DNA of 64,000 nucleotides from Candidatus Kinetoplastibacterium crithidii (ex Angomonas deanei ATCC 30255) (GTDB lineage: Bacteria > Pseudomonadota > Gammaproteobacteria > Burkholderiales > Burkholderiaceae_B). Below are positions 52,296 through 62,546 of this stretch, in pieces. The notes below the pieces were generated by a model that made no database searches, was not told where the DNA came from, and was given only the letters and a program-made list of their open reading frames with translations. The stretch is taken from the NCBI RefSeq assembly GCF_000319225.1, contig NC_019815.1:186001-250000 (forward strand), in the 5' to 3' direction. How positions within the stretch are numbered: position 1 is the stretch's first letter; each line of letters opens with the position of its first letter. Made by a program: the position numbers and the translations under genes.

Positions 52296-54110
52296 ATGGC
52301 TAAAGCTTTACGCAATATTGCCATAATAGCTCATGTTGATCATGGAAAGACTACTTTAGTTGATCAATTGTTACGTCAATCAGGTGTTTTTAGAAACAAC
52401 CAAAATGTAACAAAGCGGGTTATGGATTCTAATGTTCTTGAAAAAGAAAGAGGAATAACAATTTTATCTAAAAATTGTTCTGTGGAATATAATGATACAT
52501 ATGTAAATATTATTGACACTCCTGGACATGCCGATTTCGGAGGTGAGGTCGAACGTGTATTGTCAATGGTAGAAGGTGTTTTGCTTTTAGTGGATGCTGT
52601 AGAAGGACCAATGCCACAAACAGTATTTGTGACAAGAAAGGCATTGAGTTTAGGTTTGAAACCAATAGTTGTTGTGAATAAAATTGATAAACCTGGGGCT
52701 CGTCCAGATTTTGTGATTAATGAAGTTTTTGAGTTGTTTGATCGACTTGGAGCTACAGAAGAACAATTAGATTTTCCAGTAGTATATGCTTCTGGTCTTT
52801 CTGGTTATTCAAGTAGTGATCCTGATGTGCGTTCTGGCGATATGTCATATCTATTTGAGATTATCTCTAAATATGTACCAAAACCTCAAAATGATTCAGA
52901 TGGCCCTTTCCAAATGCAAATTGCTTCATTGGATTATAATTCTTATGTAGGTAAAATTGGGATTGGTAAAATTCATAGAGGTGTATTATATCCATCGATG
53001 GATGTTGCTCTTAAGATGGGTGAGTCTGGTCCAGTTTTAAAATCTCGTATTAATCAAGTTTTAAAATTTTCAGGTTTGGATAGAGTTTCTGTTGAAAAAG
53101 CTGAGGCTGGAGATATAGTTCTTATAAATGGAATAGAAGATGTAGAAATAGGAATTACTATAGCTGATCCTTTAAATATAGATGCTTTGCCTGTACTAAA
53201 AATAGATGAGCCAACACTTACTATGAATTTTATGGTAAATACTTCTCCTTTAGCAGGTAAAGAAGGTAAATTTGTTACTAGTAGGCAAATTAGAGATAGA
53301 TTAGATTTAGAATTAAAATCCAATGTAGCTCTTAAAGTTCGTGAAACTGATGATGATACTGTATTTGAAGTTTCTGGGCGTGGTGAATTACATTTGACTA
53401 TTTTGCTTGAAACTATGCGTCGTGAAGGATATGAATTATCAGTCTCAAGACCACGTGTTGTTTATAAGGATATTGATGGAGTAAAACATGAGCCTTTTGA
53501 AGATTTAACATTATATGTTGATGATGTTTATCAAGGTGCTGTTATGGAAGAAGTAGGTAGGCGTAAAGGTGATTTGCAAAATATGATACCTGATAATCAT
53601 GGTAGAACACGTTTAGAGTATGTAATACCAGCTCGTTCACTTATAGGATTTCAGAATGATTTTATGAGTATTACTAGAGGTAGTGGCTTAATGAGCCATG
53701 TTTTTAGAGAGTATGCTCCATTTTATGAAGGTTCTTTAAGCAATAGAAGAAATGGTGTTCTTATTAGTCAATATGCTGGCGAATCTGTTGCCTATGCTTT
53801 GTGGAAATTACAGGACCGTGGAAGGATGTTTATTAAACCTGGAGAGTCTTTATATGAAGGCATGATTATAGGCGTTCATAGTAGAGATAATGATTTAGTA
53901 GTAAATCCTGTCAGAGAAAAACAATTAACTAATGTAAGAGCTTCTGGAACAGATGAAGCTATACGTTTAGTGCCTCCAATTAATTTAACTTTAGAATATG
54001 CAATAGAATTTATAGAAGATGATGAGTTAGTGGAAATAACTCCAAAATCTATACGTTTAAGAAAAAGATATTTGCAAGAACATGAAAGAAGACGTAATAG
54101 AAATGCCTAA
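52296..54110 (+). CDS. typA: Ribosome-associated GTPase TypA/BipA
   Basis: Translational GTPase linked to 50S assembly and stress adaptation. G1 IAHVDHGKTTLVDQLL, G3 DTPGHADFGGEVERV and G4 NKIDKPGARPD are intact, followed by the EF-G-like domains III and V and the BipA-specific C-terminal domain (RSLIGFQNDFMSITRGSGLMSHVF, ITPKSIRLRKRYLQEHERRR); 604 residues, normal length. An AGGA ribosome-binding site precedes the ATG. It is 14 bp after truB and probably in the same transcript. Confidence 0.96.
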   Translation: MAKALRNIAIIAHVDHGKTTLVDQLLRQSGVFRNNQNVTKRVMDSNVLEKERGITILSKNCSVEYNDTYVNIIDTPGHADFGGEVERVLSMVEGVLLLVDAVEGPMPQTVFVTRKALSLGLKPIVVVNKIDKPGARPDFVINEVFELFDRLGATEEQLDFPVVYASGLSGYSSSDPDVRSGDMSYLFEIISKYVPKPQNDSDGPFQMQIASLDYNSYVGKIGIGKIHRGVLYPSMDVALKMGESGPVLKSRINQVLKFSGLDRVSVEKAEAGDIVLINGIEDVEIGITIADPLNIDALPVLKIDEPTLTMNFMVNTSPLAGKEGKFVTSRQIRDRLDLELKSNVALKVRETDDDTVFEVSGRGELHLTILLETMRREGYELSVSRPRVVYKDIDGVKHEPFEDLTLYVDDVYQGAVMEEVGRRKGDLQNMIPDNHGRTRLEYVIPARSLIGFQNDFMSITRGSGLMSHVFREYAPFYEGSLSNRRNGVLISQYAGESVAYALWKLQDRGRMFIKPGESLYEGMIIGVHSRDNDLVVNPVREKQLTNVRASGTDEAIRLVPPINLTLEYAIEFIEDDELVEITPKSIRLRKRYLQEHERRRNRNA

Positions 54111-54164
54111 TATAAAACAATCTTAAGTGTTATATATTATTTCTTAATTATATTATAAGAATTT

Positions 54165-56843
54165 ATGAGTGAATCTTTATTATTGGTTGATGGTTCTAGT
54201 TACTTATATAGGGCTTTTTATGCTTTACCTGAATTAAAAAATTCTAAAGGAGATCATACAGGAGCTATATATGGGATAGTGAGCATGCTAAGAAAGTTGC
54301 TTTCAAAATATGAAACCAATTATTTTGCTTGTATTTTTGATGCCCCAGGGAAAAATTTTAGGCATGATATATGTAGTTCGTATAAATCAAATCGTCCATT
54401 AATGCCTCAAGATTTAATAAATCAAATAGATAAGATTTATCAAATTATTAAAGCTCTAGGATTACCTGTTTTTAGTATAAAAGGAGTTGAGGCTGATGAT
54501 GTTATTGGTACAATATCGGATTTATTCTCTAAAAAGTATGAATGTCAAGTTATTATTGCTACTGGTGATAAAGATTTAGCTCAATTAGTAAATAAGAAAG
54601 TAAAATTAATTAATACAATGAATGAAGAGGTTTTAGATGAATCTGGTGTTTTAAAAAAATTTGGTGTAAGTCCTTCTTTGATTATAGATTATTTAATGTT
54701 AATAGGCGATTCCGTTGATAATATACCTGGAGTAGCAAAAATAGGTCCAAAAACTGCATTAAAATTATTATCAGAATTTGGCTCTGTTGAAAATATTATT
54801 GCTTCTGTTGATAAAATTACAGGTGTTATTGGTAAGAATATTAGAGATTTTATCCCTAATTTTATTAATACCAGAAAACTAATTACAATAAAACGTGATT
54901 GTAATTTATCTCCTTATTTTGAAAGAATAGAAGATTTTAAAAAAAAATCTATAGATTTTAATTCTTTAAAAAATTTATATGAGAGTCTTGATTTTTCTTC
55001 TTGGTTATCTGATCTGGAATCCAAAGATAATCTATCAGGTAGTTCTTTAAAAAATACAGACGTCGAACTAAAAAAATGTATAGTGGATTCTGAAAATAAT
55101 TTATCTTTGCTATTAGAAGAATTACATAAATCAAAAATTGTTACTATTGATCTTTATGGTAGTAATACATCATTATTGCAAACAATATGTTTTTTAGTTA
55201 ACTCAGTAGTTTATTATATACCACTATATAATTTAGCATCAGATTCTATAAATAGAGATGATGTTATATCAAGATTAAAATTTTTTTTAGAAGATCCTAA
55301 CAAATATAAAGTAACATATGATTTGAAAAAAGTATTACATCTTTTATTTAAAGAAAAGATAAATCTAAAAGGTGTAATAGATGATGTTATGTTAGCAGCT
55401 TATGTCGTAGATTCACGTAATAATGATAATTTATATAAATTGGTAGATAACTTTTTAAATTATAAATGTATTACTTATGATGAGGTATTTGGTAAAGGTT
55501 CAAAATTAAAATTAATAGAAGAAGTTTCAATAGAGGTTATTATTGATTTTTTTTCTCAAAGGGTTCTTTCTATTAGTCAGTTACATTCTTTATTTAATAA
55601 TAAGCTATCTCAAGATTCAAAACTAAAAGATATTTATGATATAGAGAAAAAAATAGCTATCATTTTGCAAGTTATGGAAACCAATGGTGTAAAGATAGAT
55701 CATTTGAATTTGCAAAACCAAAGTAATTTTTTAGAAAAGAAAATCATAAATTTGGAAAACGAAATATATTTATTATCTGGATGTAAGTTTAATATTAACT
55801 CTCCTAAACAATTAGGTGAGGTACTTTTTCAATTTGTTGGTCTTCCTATTATTCGTAAGACAAGTGCTGGGTTACCTTCTACAGATGAGGGTGTTCTTAG
55901 TAAACTTGCAAAAGATTTTAAACTGGCTAGATTAGTTTTAGATTACCGTACTCTTACTAAATTAAAATCTACGTATACAGATAAGCTACCAAAAATGATA
56001 AATATAGAAACTGGTAGGTTACATACTACTTATTCTCAAGTTTCTGTGATTACAGGTAGATTGTCTTCCTTTGATCCTAATTTACAGAATATTCCTGTTC
56101 GTACAGAAGAGGGCAAATTAATTAGAGAAGCTTTTATAGCTGAAAATAATAATATATTAATTTCAGCTGATTACTCCCAAATAGAACTTAGAGTAATGGC
56201 TCATGTTTCAAAAGATTATAATCTGCAACTGGCTTTTCAAGAAGGTAAAGATGTTCATATATTTACAGCATCTGAGATATTTGGTATTTCTGTTGATAAT
56301 GTTTCTGAAGAACAAAGAAGAATAGCTAAAACTATTAATTTTGGATTAATTTATGGTATGAGTGCTTTTGGTCTTGCATCTAATCTAAATATTGATCGTG
56401 TATCAGCACAGAATTATATTAATAGATATTTTGACCGTTATCCTGGAGTATTAAATTATATTAATTTAATTAAAGAAAAATATAATGACTTGGGATATGT
56501 AGAAACTGTATTTGGAAGAAGATTATATATTTCATCTTTATCTAATAAATCTTTTAGTAACAGACAAGCTACAGATAGAGCAGCTATCAATGCCCCTATA
56601 CAGGGTACAGCAGCAGATTTAATCAAGAAAGCTATGATTTCAGTCCAAGATTGGATATCCAGTGAGAATTTAAATTCTAAATTAGTTATGCAGGTGCATG
56701 ATGAATTGGTTTTAGAAGTTGTGGACTCAGAATTTTTAATTGTGAAAGATATGTTGCCTACTTTGATGTGTAAAGTTGCTGAATTTAATGTTCCTTTAAT
56801 AGTTGATTTAGGTGTTGGTTATAATTGGTCAGAAGCTCACTAA
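54165..56843 (+). CDS. polA: DNA polymerase I, proofreading site apparently inactive
   Basis: Replaces RNA primers and fills repair gaps. The 5'-3' exonuclease domain (1-290: LLLVDGSSYLYRAFYALPEL, GVEADDVIGTIS, GDKDLAQLV, GDSVDNIPGVAKIGPKTA) and the polymerase domain (DYSQIELRVMAH, RRIAKTINFGLIYGMSAFG, QVHDELVLEV) are complete. The 3'-5' exonuclease domain keeps its length but has lost carboxylates. E. coli Asp355 is kept, but Glu357 aligns with Tyr (TIDLYGSN), Asp424 with Val (ungapped alignment YDLKKVLHLL) and Asp501 with Arg in FFSQR. The domain is therefore probably structural only. 892 residues. Confidence 0.95.
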   Translation: MSESLLLVDGSSYLYRAFYALPELKNSKGDHTGAIYGIVSMLRKLLSKYETNYFACIFDAPGKNFRHDICSSYKSNRPLMPQDLINQIDKIYQIIKALGLPVFSIKGVEADDVIGTISDLFSKKYECQVIIATGDKDLAQLVNKKVKLINTMNEEVLDESGVLKKFGVSPSLIIDYLMLIGDSVDNIPGVAKIGPKTALKLLSEFGSVENIIASVDKITGVIGKNIRDFIPNFINTRKLITIKRDCNLSPYFERIEDFKKKSIDFNSLKNLYESLDFSSWLSDLESKDNLSGSSLKNTDVELKKCIVDSENNLSLLLEELHKSKIVTIDLYGSNTSLLQTICFLVNSVVYYIPLYNLASDSINRDDVISRLKFFLEDPNKYKVTYDLKKVLHLLFKEKINLKGVIDDVMLAAYVVDSRNNDNLYKLVDNFLNYKCITYDEVFGKGSKLKLIEEVSIEVIIDFFSQRVLSISQLHSLFNNKLSQDSKLKDIYDIEKKIAIILQVMETNGVKIDHLNLQNQSNFLEKKIINLENEIYLLSGCKFNINSPKQLGEVLFQFVGLPIIRKTSAGLPSTDEGVLSKLAKDFKLARLVLDYRTLTKLKSTYTDKLPKMINIETGRLHTTYSQVSVITGRLSSFDPNLQNIPVRTEEGKLIREAFIAENNNILISADYSQIELRVMAHVSKDYNLQLAFQEGKDVHIFTASEIFGISVDNVSEEQRRIAKTINFGLIYGMSAFGLASNLNIDRVSAQNYINRYFDRYPGVLNYINLIKEKYNDLGYVETVFGRRLYISSLSNKSFSNRQATDRAAINAPIQGTAADLIKKAMISVQDWISSENLNSKLVMQVHDELVLEVVDSEFLIVKDMLPTLMCKVAEFNVPLIVDLGVGYNWSEAH

Positions 56844-56871
56844 TTTGTTAATTATTTTATAAGATCTATTT

Positions 56872-57666
56872 ATGATATTTTTCTATATTTTGATTTCTAC
56901 CTTTTCTAGTGGTTTAATTGCTGTTGGCATAGCAAATTGGTTAACATATAATTTTTTTTCTAAATATCTTGATAGTATTGTTAGCATATCAGTAGGTATT
57001 TTTTTATCAGTAGCTTTTTTGCATTTATTGCCTGAAGCTTATGATCATTTAAATAATAACGCTAATATTATTTTTATTACTATGTTGGTATCAATAATAT
57101 GTTTTGTAATTTTAGAAAAAGTATCATTGTTGAGACATAATCATCATTATGAAGGTGATGGTCATCTTCATGGAAATGGTCATGATAAAACTGAGGCTGG
57201 CAGCGGTGGTATTATTATATTGATAGGCAGTTCATTGCATAATTTTTCTGATGGTATAGTGATTGCTGCTTCTTTTCTAACATATCCACTGCTTGGTATT
57301 ATCACATCTTTATCGATTACAGTTCATGAGGTTCCTCATAAATTATGTGATTTTGTTGTTTTAAGAAATTCTGGAATTAATAGATCTAAGGCACTCATAA
57401 TGATTCTAATTTCTAGTTTTTGTTCATCAATTGGAGGATTCATTGGGTATTTTATTTTGCATTCTGCAAGGCAATTCACACCTTTTGCTTTAGTGATTGC
57501 TGCTAGTAGTTTTATATACATAGCTATATCTGACCTTATTCCTCAGATGCATGAACATACTGATAAAAAGAATTTTACAAGTCATTTAATTGAATTATCA
57601 TTGATTTTTATAGGTATATTATTTATATTTTACTTAACAAAGGTAAGTCATTGTTACCATTGTTAA
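56872..57666 (+). CDS. ZIP-family divalent metal transporter
   Basis: Inner-membrane importer for zinc, iron or related metals; 264 residues with about seven to eight hydrophobic segments and a His-rich cytoplasmic loop (RHNHHYEGDGHLHGNGHDK, about 94-112). The helix-4 metal motif HNFSDG (His123) is canonical. The helix-5 motif reads HEVPHKLCDF (His152-Phe161) where the family consensus has a Glu (HExPHE/QE); residue 157 is Lys, codon AAA. It ends KVSHCYHC, a further possible metal-binding patch. Lies 28 bp after polA. ZIP membership is firm; the transported metal is unknown. Confidence 0.88.
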   Translation: MIFFYILISTFSSGLIAVGIANWLTYNFFSKYLDSIVSISVGIFLSVAFLHLLPEAYDHLNNNANIIFITMLVSIICFVILEKVSLLRHNHHYEGDGHLHGNGHDKTEAGSGGIIILIGSSLHNFSDGIVIAASFLTYPLLGIITSLSITVHEVPHKLCDFVVLRNSGINRSKALIMILISSFCSSIGGFIGYFILHSARQFTPFALVIAASSFIYIAISDLIPQMHEHTDKKNFTSHLIELSLIFIGILFIFYLTKVSHCYHC

Positions 57667-57699
57667 TTTGTAATATTTTATTTTGTGGAAAGTGTGATT

Positions 57700-58344
57700 C
57701 TAATTTTTATAAAATTTTTCACCTATTTTTATTCTATCAAATCCATGTTCTCTTCTTGCTTTATTAGTATCTCTTAATGAGTAGACACAACCACAATATT
57801 CTTGCTGATAGAATTGTTCTCTTTTGCTTATAAATATCATTCTTTGTGATCCACCTTTTTTTCGCCAATTATAGTCCCAATAGGTTATGTTATATCTAGA
57901 TGCTGCTTGTATCCCTGATCTATTTATCTGATTAAAATCTTTCCAACGTGAAATTCCAAGAGAACTAGTAATGGTATCAAAACCATGTTCATAAGCATAT
58001 AAGGCTGTTCTTTCAAAACGCATATCAAAACATACTGTGCAACGCTCGCCTCTTTCTGGAGAATTTTCTAATCCCTTAACTCTTAGAAACCAATTGTCGG
58101 TATCATAGTCAGAATCTATAATTTCTATATTATATTTATTAGCTATTCTTATATTCTCTTGCTTTCTAATTTCATATTCTTTTTTTGGATGTATATTTGG
58201 ATTATAAAAAAATATTGAATATTTTATATTTGCCTCAATCATTGCTTCCATTACTTCACATGAACATGGAGCACAACATGAATGCAACAAAACTTTCTTA
58301 CAGTTTGATGGTAAACTAACTATGGGTCTTGGTATAAATTCCAT
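57700..58344 (-). CDS. queH: Epoxyqueuosine reductase QueH
   Basis: Catalyses the last step of queuosine synthesis in tRNAs with GUN anticodons, an alternative to the cobalamin enzyme QueG. The DUF208 cysteine sets are all present: HSCCAPCSC (residues 21-29), [10 protein letters not shown] and [11 protein letters not shown], which bind an iron-sulfur cluster and metal in this family. [18 protein letters not shown] and [12 protein letters not shown] are further family blocks. 214 residues, complete. Follows rho by 35 bp on the same strand and converges on the ZIP gene. Confidence 0.9.
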   Translation of the reverse strand: MEFIPRPIVSLPSNCKKVLLHSCCAPCSCEVMEAMIEANIKYSIFFYNPNIHPKKEYEIRKQENIRIANKYNIEIIDSDYDTDNWFLRVKGLENSPERGERCTVCFDMRFERTALYAYEHGFDTITSSLGISRWKDFNQINRSGIQAASRYNITYWDYNWRKKGGSQRMIFISKREQFYQQEYCGCVYSLRDTNKARREHGFDRIKIGEKFYKN

Positions 58345-58379
58345 AAATCTTTTTATATTATATTTATAATGTGATGTTT

Positions 58380-59636
58380 TTATTTTTTCATCATTTCGAA
58401 AAAATCTAAATTTGTTTTTGTGGAGCGCATTTTATCTAGAATAAACTCTATTGCTTCTATATCATCCATATCATGAATAAATTTTCTTAGCACCCATATT
58501 TTTTGTAGTATATCTTGCTTAACTAAGAGTTCTTCTCTTCTTGTACCTGATTTATTTAAATTTATAGCTGGGTAAACTCTTTTTTCAGCCATTCTTCTTT
58601 CTAAATGAATTTCAGCATTACCAGTACCTTTAAATTCTTCATAGATTACTTCATCCATTCTACTTCCGGTATCTATTAATGCTGTTCCTAAGATAGTTAA
58701 AGATCCACCTTCTTCTATATTTCTAGCCGCCCCAAAAAATCTTTTTGGCCTGTGTAGAGCATTGGCATCTATACCGCCTGTAAGTACTTTTCCTGAAGAA
58801 GGTATAACAGTATTATATGCTCTGGCTAACCTAGTAATAGAATCTAGCAGTATAATTACATCTTTTTTCATTTCTACAAGTCTTTTTGCTTTTTCAATTA
58901 CCATTTCAGCGACTTGTACATGTCTATTTGCAGGTTCATCAAACGTTGATGCTACCACTTCACCCCTTACTGTACGTTGCATTTCCGTTACTTCTTCAGG
59001 CCTTTCATCTACTAATAAGACTATTAAAGTTGCTTCTGGCATATTTGATGCAATAGCATGTGCTATATGTTGCATCATTATAGTTTTTCCAGATTTAGGA
59101 CTTGCTACTATCAATCCTCTTTGTCCTTTACCTATAGGTGAGAATACATCTAGTATTCTTCCTGTAAGATTTTCTTCACTTCTGATTTCTCTTTCTAATT
59201 TTATATTGTGACAAGGATGAAGTGGTGTAAGATTTTCAAACATAATTCTATGTTTTACAACTTCTGGTAATACACCATTAACTTTTTCAACTTTAACCAA
59301 TGCAAAATATCTTTCACCTTCTTTTGGTGTTCTTACTTCACCTTCAATAGAATCACCAGTATGTAAGTTCATTCTTCTAATTTGAGAAGGGGATATATAT
59401 ATATCATCTGTACTGGCTAAGTATGATGTTTCTGGTGACCTTAGGAATCCAAAACCATCTGGAAGTACTTCTAATACTCCATCTCCAAAAATTTGTTCAC
59501 CTTGTTTTGCTCTTTTCTTCATTATAGCAAACATTAATTCTTGTTTTCGTAGACGATTGGCATTATCAATTTCTAAATTAGAAGCCATTTCTAATAGCTG
59601 TGATACATGCAAAGTCTTTAGTTCATTTAAATGCAT
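58380..59636 (-). CDS. rho: Transcription termination factor Rho
   Basis: Hexameric RNA helicase that ends untranslated transcripts. [21 protein letters not shown], the RNA-binding [14 protein letters not shown], the P-loop [13 protein letters not shown], Walker [17 protein letters not shown] and the R-loop region [27 protein letters not shown] are all conserved; 418 residues, one fewer than E. coli. No Shine-Dalgarno sequence is visible before the ATG. It is first of rho-queH. trxA, often upstream of rho, is not present. Confidence 0.97.
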   Translation of the reverse strand: MHLNELKTLHVSQLLEMASNLEIDNANRLRKQELMFAIMKKRAKQGEQIFGDGVLEVLPDGFGFLRSPETSYLASTDDIYISPSQIRRMNLHTGDSIEGEVRTPKEGERYFALVKVEKVNGVLPEVVKHRIMFENLTPLHPCHNIKLEREIRSEENLTGRILDVFSPIGKGQRGLIVASPKSGKTIMMQHIAHAIASNMPEATLIVLLVDERPEEVTEMQRTVRGEVVASTFDEPANRHVQVAEMVIEKAKRLVEMKKDVIILLDSITRLARAYNTVIPSSGKVLTGGIDANALHRPKRFFGAARNIEEGGSLTILGTALIDTGSRMDEVIYEEFKGTGNAEIHLERRMAEKRVYPAINLNKSGTRREELLVKQDILQKIWVLRKFIHDMDDIEAIEFILDKMRSTKTNLDFFEMMKK

Positions 59637-60251
59637 TTTTTTTGATTATTTGAATGTTTTTCTCTGATTTTTTATTTATTTTCATAAAAAACTTGAATTC
59701 TTTATGCTTAATATTAATAACAAATAAAAGAGTCTGAGATTGATTTTTAATAAGAATATTTTTGGTTATTAAGTTTTTTGACTTGCTTAGATTTATATAA
59801 AAATCTATAAAACTACATAATTCAATATATTTTTGATATTACTCATGTTTAATAAAAGTTTATCAGTATTTTATTCATAGTCAATAATTTACTATTATAA
59901 ATTTCAAAACTTATTTAATGCTCTATTATACTTATATATAATAAAAAATAGGGATTTTAATCAGTAAATAACTTGTATTCCATCATAATAATGATCAAAT
60001 ATAACATCAACATTACTGTTGTTTTATGTTAATAAGATTTAATTGTGAAATATTATTATATTACTATAATGATCTATTCTTTTTATTTACTTAGTTGTTT
60101 TTTTATTGGCATTAATAAAATGTTAGTTGATTACCTATATTCTATGTGTAAGTTCTGGCTATGGGTTTAGATTCAGATCAATATTATTAGCATTAATATT
60201 AATTCTTAAGATGTTTATAATTATTGTATATTTTACAGTGAGTTTTATAGC
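59637..60251. other. Large divergent gap between rho and the ferredoxin reductase gene
   Basis: 615 bp, the second longest gene-free stretch here after the maeB-sucA gap, with extreme A+T. I see no credible coding frame, RNA gene or strong hairpin on either strand, and no trace of the Trp-Cys-Gly-Pro-Cys motif of trxA, which often lies upstream of rho. It must hold the rho promoter. It may be an eroded gene remnant. Confidence 0.5.
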
Positions 60252-61256
60252 ATGAGCTTTCATATTTCGATAAAACCTGGTACAGAATATTTGATGGTAA
60301 AAAACAATCAATCTATTCTAGAGGCCGCTAAGGAGAAGCAAATTGCTTTGCCACATAGTTGTAGTAATGGAAAATGTGCTAAATGCAAATGTAAAGTTTT
60401 ATCTGGGTCTTTTGAAATATCTAATTATTCTAATAAGGCATTAACTGATCAAGAAAAATCAAATAACATCATTTTAACATGTAAAACGTATCCATTATCA
60501 GATATGGTTATACAATATGATCATTTAATTGATAAATCTCCATCTTTTAAAACTATAGGAAGGGTAATTTCTATAGAAAGAAAGACTGTTGATGTAATAA
60601 TTCTTAAAATAAAAATCTCATTCGGAGAGCGATTTTTATTTAAACCAGGGCAGTATGTCGATTTTCTATTAAAAAATGGGGAAAAACGCAGTTATTCTAT
60701 AGCAAATTCTCCTTTTATAGATCAATATTTAGAGTTTCATATCAAACATTTTTTCGGTGGACTTTTTACTGATCAGTTATTTGGATTAACTAATATTCAT
60801 TTGAAAGAAGATGATATTCTTCGTTTAGAAGGGCCTTTTGGTAGTTTTATTCTTCAAGAAAAATCAAAGAATCCAATTATTTTTTTAGCAAGTGGAACAG
60901 GTTTTGCTCCAATAAAATCAATGATGGAATATATAATAAGAGAAAATATTTTTTCTCAACCTATATATTTGTATTGGGGAGCTAGAAAATTATCAGACAT
61001 ATATATGAATGATTTAGCAAAGTCGTGGGAGTCTTTGATTGTAAATTTTAAATACAGACCTGTTTTAATAAATGAAATATCGGAGTCTATGGTTAATATT
61101 CCTGAATATGTTATGAAAGATTTTAAAGACTTATCATCTTTTCAAATATATGCATGTGGTTCTAATATCATGATCGAATCTGCAAAGAGAGATTTTATTA
61201 CGAAATGTAGATTACCTGTAAATAAATTTTATTCAGATGCATTTATTTCAACCTAA
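60252..61256 (+). CDS. 2Fe-2S ferredoxin-NAD(P)H oxidoreductase (AscD/CDP-glucoseen reductase-like)
   Basis: Electron-transfer flavoprotein of 334 residues. An N-terminal plant-type ferredoxin domain (1-90) has the Cys pattern CSNGKCAKCKC...ILTC. An FAD domain (about 95-195) carries RSYSIANSP and EFHIKHFFGGLFTDQLF, and an NAD(P)-binding domain (about 205-334) carries FLASGTGFAPIKSMMEY and IYACGSNIMI. Homologues in Burkholderiales are annotated as CDP-6-deoxy-delta-3,4-glucoseen reductase, but that role is unlikely to be literal. The true partner is unknown. Divergent from rho; 27 bp upstream of dadA. Confidence 0.82.
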   Translation: MSFHISIKPGTEYLMVKNNQSILEAAKEKQIALPHSCSNGKCAKCKCKVLSGSFEISNYSNKALTDQEKSNNIILTCKTYPLSDMVIQYDHLIDKSPSFKTIGRVISIERKTVDVIILKIKISFGERFLFKPGQYVDFLLKNGEKRSYSIANSPFIDQYLEFHIKHFFGGLFTDQLFGLTNIHLKEDDILRLEGPFGSFILQEKSKNPIIFLASGTGFAPIKSMMEYIIRENIFSQPIYLYWGARKLSDIYMNDLAKSWESLIVNFKYRPVLINEISESMVNIPEYVMKDFKDLSSFQIYACGSNIMIESAKRDFITKCRLPVNKFYSDAFIST

Positions 61257-61283
61257 ATATTTTATTAGGAGAGTTTCTTTTGT

Positions 61284-62546
61284 ATGAAAGTAGCTATATT
61301 AGGTAGTGGGATTCATGGCATATCTAGTGCATGGTGGATATCTCAATCGGGAATTGCTAATGAGATAGTAGTTATCGATAGGCTTTCTAAGCCTGCTTTA
61401 GATACTAGCTTTGCTAATGGAGGTCAAATTTCTGTTTCTTATGCAGAACCTTGGGCAAACTTTAATAATTTATTACTATCGCTAAATTGGATTCTGAGAA
61501 AGCGTAGCCCTATAACTTTTAGACCTAGTCTTGATGTTAATCAGTGGAAATGGTTTTTATGCTTTATGAAAGAATGTATGCCTAATAATGTTATTCGCAA
61601 TATGGAATATATGATTAATTTGGCAAAATATAGTAGAGACGTTCTTAAAAATGTTCGTAATGAATTAAATATAGAATATGATTTTCTTGATAAAGGTATT
61701 TTGAGTTTTTATACTGATAAAAATGAGTTTCATAAAGCTCAAAAAACTGCTGATATTATGAGAAAAATGGGAGTACATAGAAAGTCATTATCTGTTGATG
61801 AGATTATTAATATTGAGCCAGCTTTATCTAGTATTAAAGATAGTTTAGTTGGTGGTTATTTTACAGAAGATGATGAAAGTGGTGACGCATGTAAATTTAC
61901 ACAATCATTAGCAGACCTGTGTTCAGAAAGATCAGTGCAATTTAAATATAACCACAACATAAATAAGCTTATATATAATAATGGTAGAATCACTAGTGTT
62001 GAGTTAATAGATCAAGATGGATATTTCAAAAATATAGATGCTGATATATTTTTGGTTACTTTGGGTAGTTATAGCCCAATTTTATTAAAACCATTAGGTA
62101 TTAAGCTTAATATTTATCCAGCTAAGGGTTATTCGGCTACTTTTCCTGTCAAAAATAAAGAAAAAGCTCCATATGTTAGTTTGATAGACAATGCTGATAA
62201 GTTAGTTTTTTCTCGTTTAGGCGATCGTATGCGTATAGCTGGTTCAGTAGATTTCTCAGGTTATTCTAGATCTTTAAATAATATTGATTGCAATTTGCTA
62301 TTAGAAAAAGCAATGGAGATGTTTCCTAATTCGTTAGATTTTGAAAATGTTTCTTATTGGTCAGGATTAAGGCCAGCTACTCCATCTAATGTTCCTATTG
62401 TAGGGAAAACCAAAATTGATAATTTATATATAAATTCTGGTCATGGACCTTTAGGATGGACTATGGGAATGGGTTCGGGTAAAGCTATAGCAGATATAAT
62501 AAATGGTAAAAAACCTAATTTTAAATTTCCATTTTTAGGCATATAA
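61284..62546 (+). CDS. dadA: D-amino acid dehydrogenase small subunit (DadA-like)
   Basis: FAD enzyme that oxidatively deaminates D-amino acids, chiefly D-alanine, and passes electrons to the respiratory chain. VAILGSGIHGISSAWWI is the dinucleotide motif; SFANGGQISVSYAEPWA, ESGDACKFTQSLADLC, YPAKGYSATFPV and the C-terminal WSGLRPATPSNVPIVG with GHGPLGWTMGMGSGKAIADII follow DadA closely; 420 residues. An AGGAG-type site lies 12 bases upstream. No alanine racemase is adjacent. A related amino-acid oxidase role cannot be excluded. Confidence 0.88.
   Translation: MKVAILGSGIHGISSAWWISQSGIANEIVVIDRLSKPALDTSFANGGQISVSYAEPWANFNNLLLSLNWILRKRSPITFRPSLDVNQWKWFLCFMKECMPNNVIRNMEYMINLAKYSRDVLKNVRNELNIEYDFLDKGILSFYTDKNEFHKAQKTADIMRKMGVHRKSLSVDEIINIEPALSSIKDSLVGGYFTEDDESGDACKFTQSLADLCSERSVQFKYNHNINKLIYNNGRITSVELIDQDGYFKNIDADIFLVTLGSYSPILLKPLGIKLNIYPAKGYSATFPVKNKEKAPYVSLIDNADKLVFSRLGDRMRIAGSVDFSGYSRSLNNIDCNLLLEKAMEMFPNSLDFENVSYWSGLRPATPSNVPIVGKTKIDNLYINSGHGPLGWTMGMGSGKAIADIINGKKPNFKFPFLGI

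Noticed and set aside
60252-61256. Literal role as CDP-6-deoxy-glucoseen reductase in deoxysugar synthesis.
   Set aside because: No deoxysugar pathway genes are nearby, and the architecture is shared by many ferredoxin reductases, so only the domain-level call is supported.
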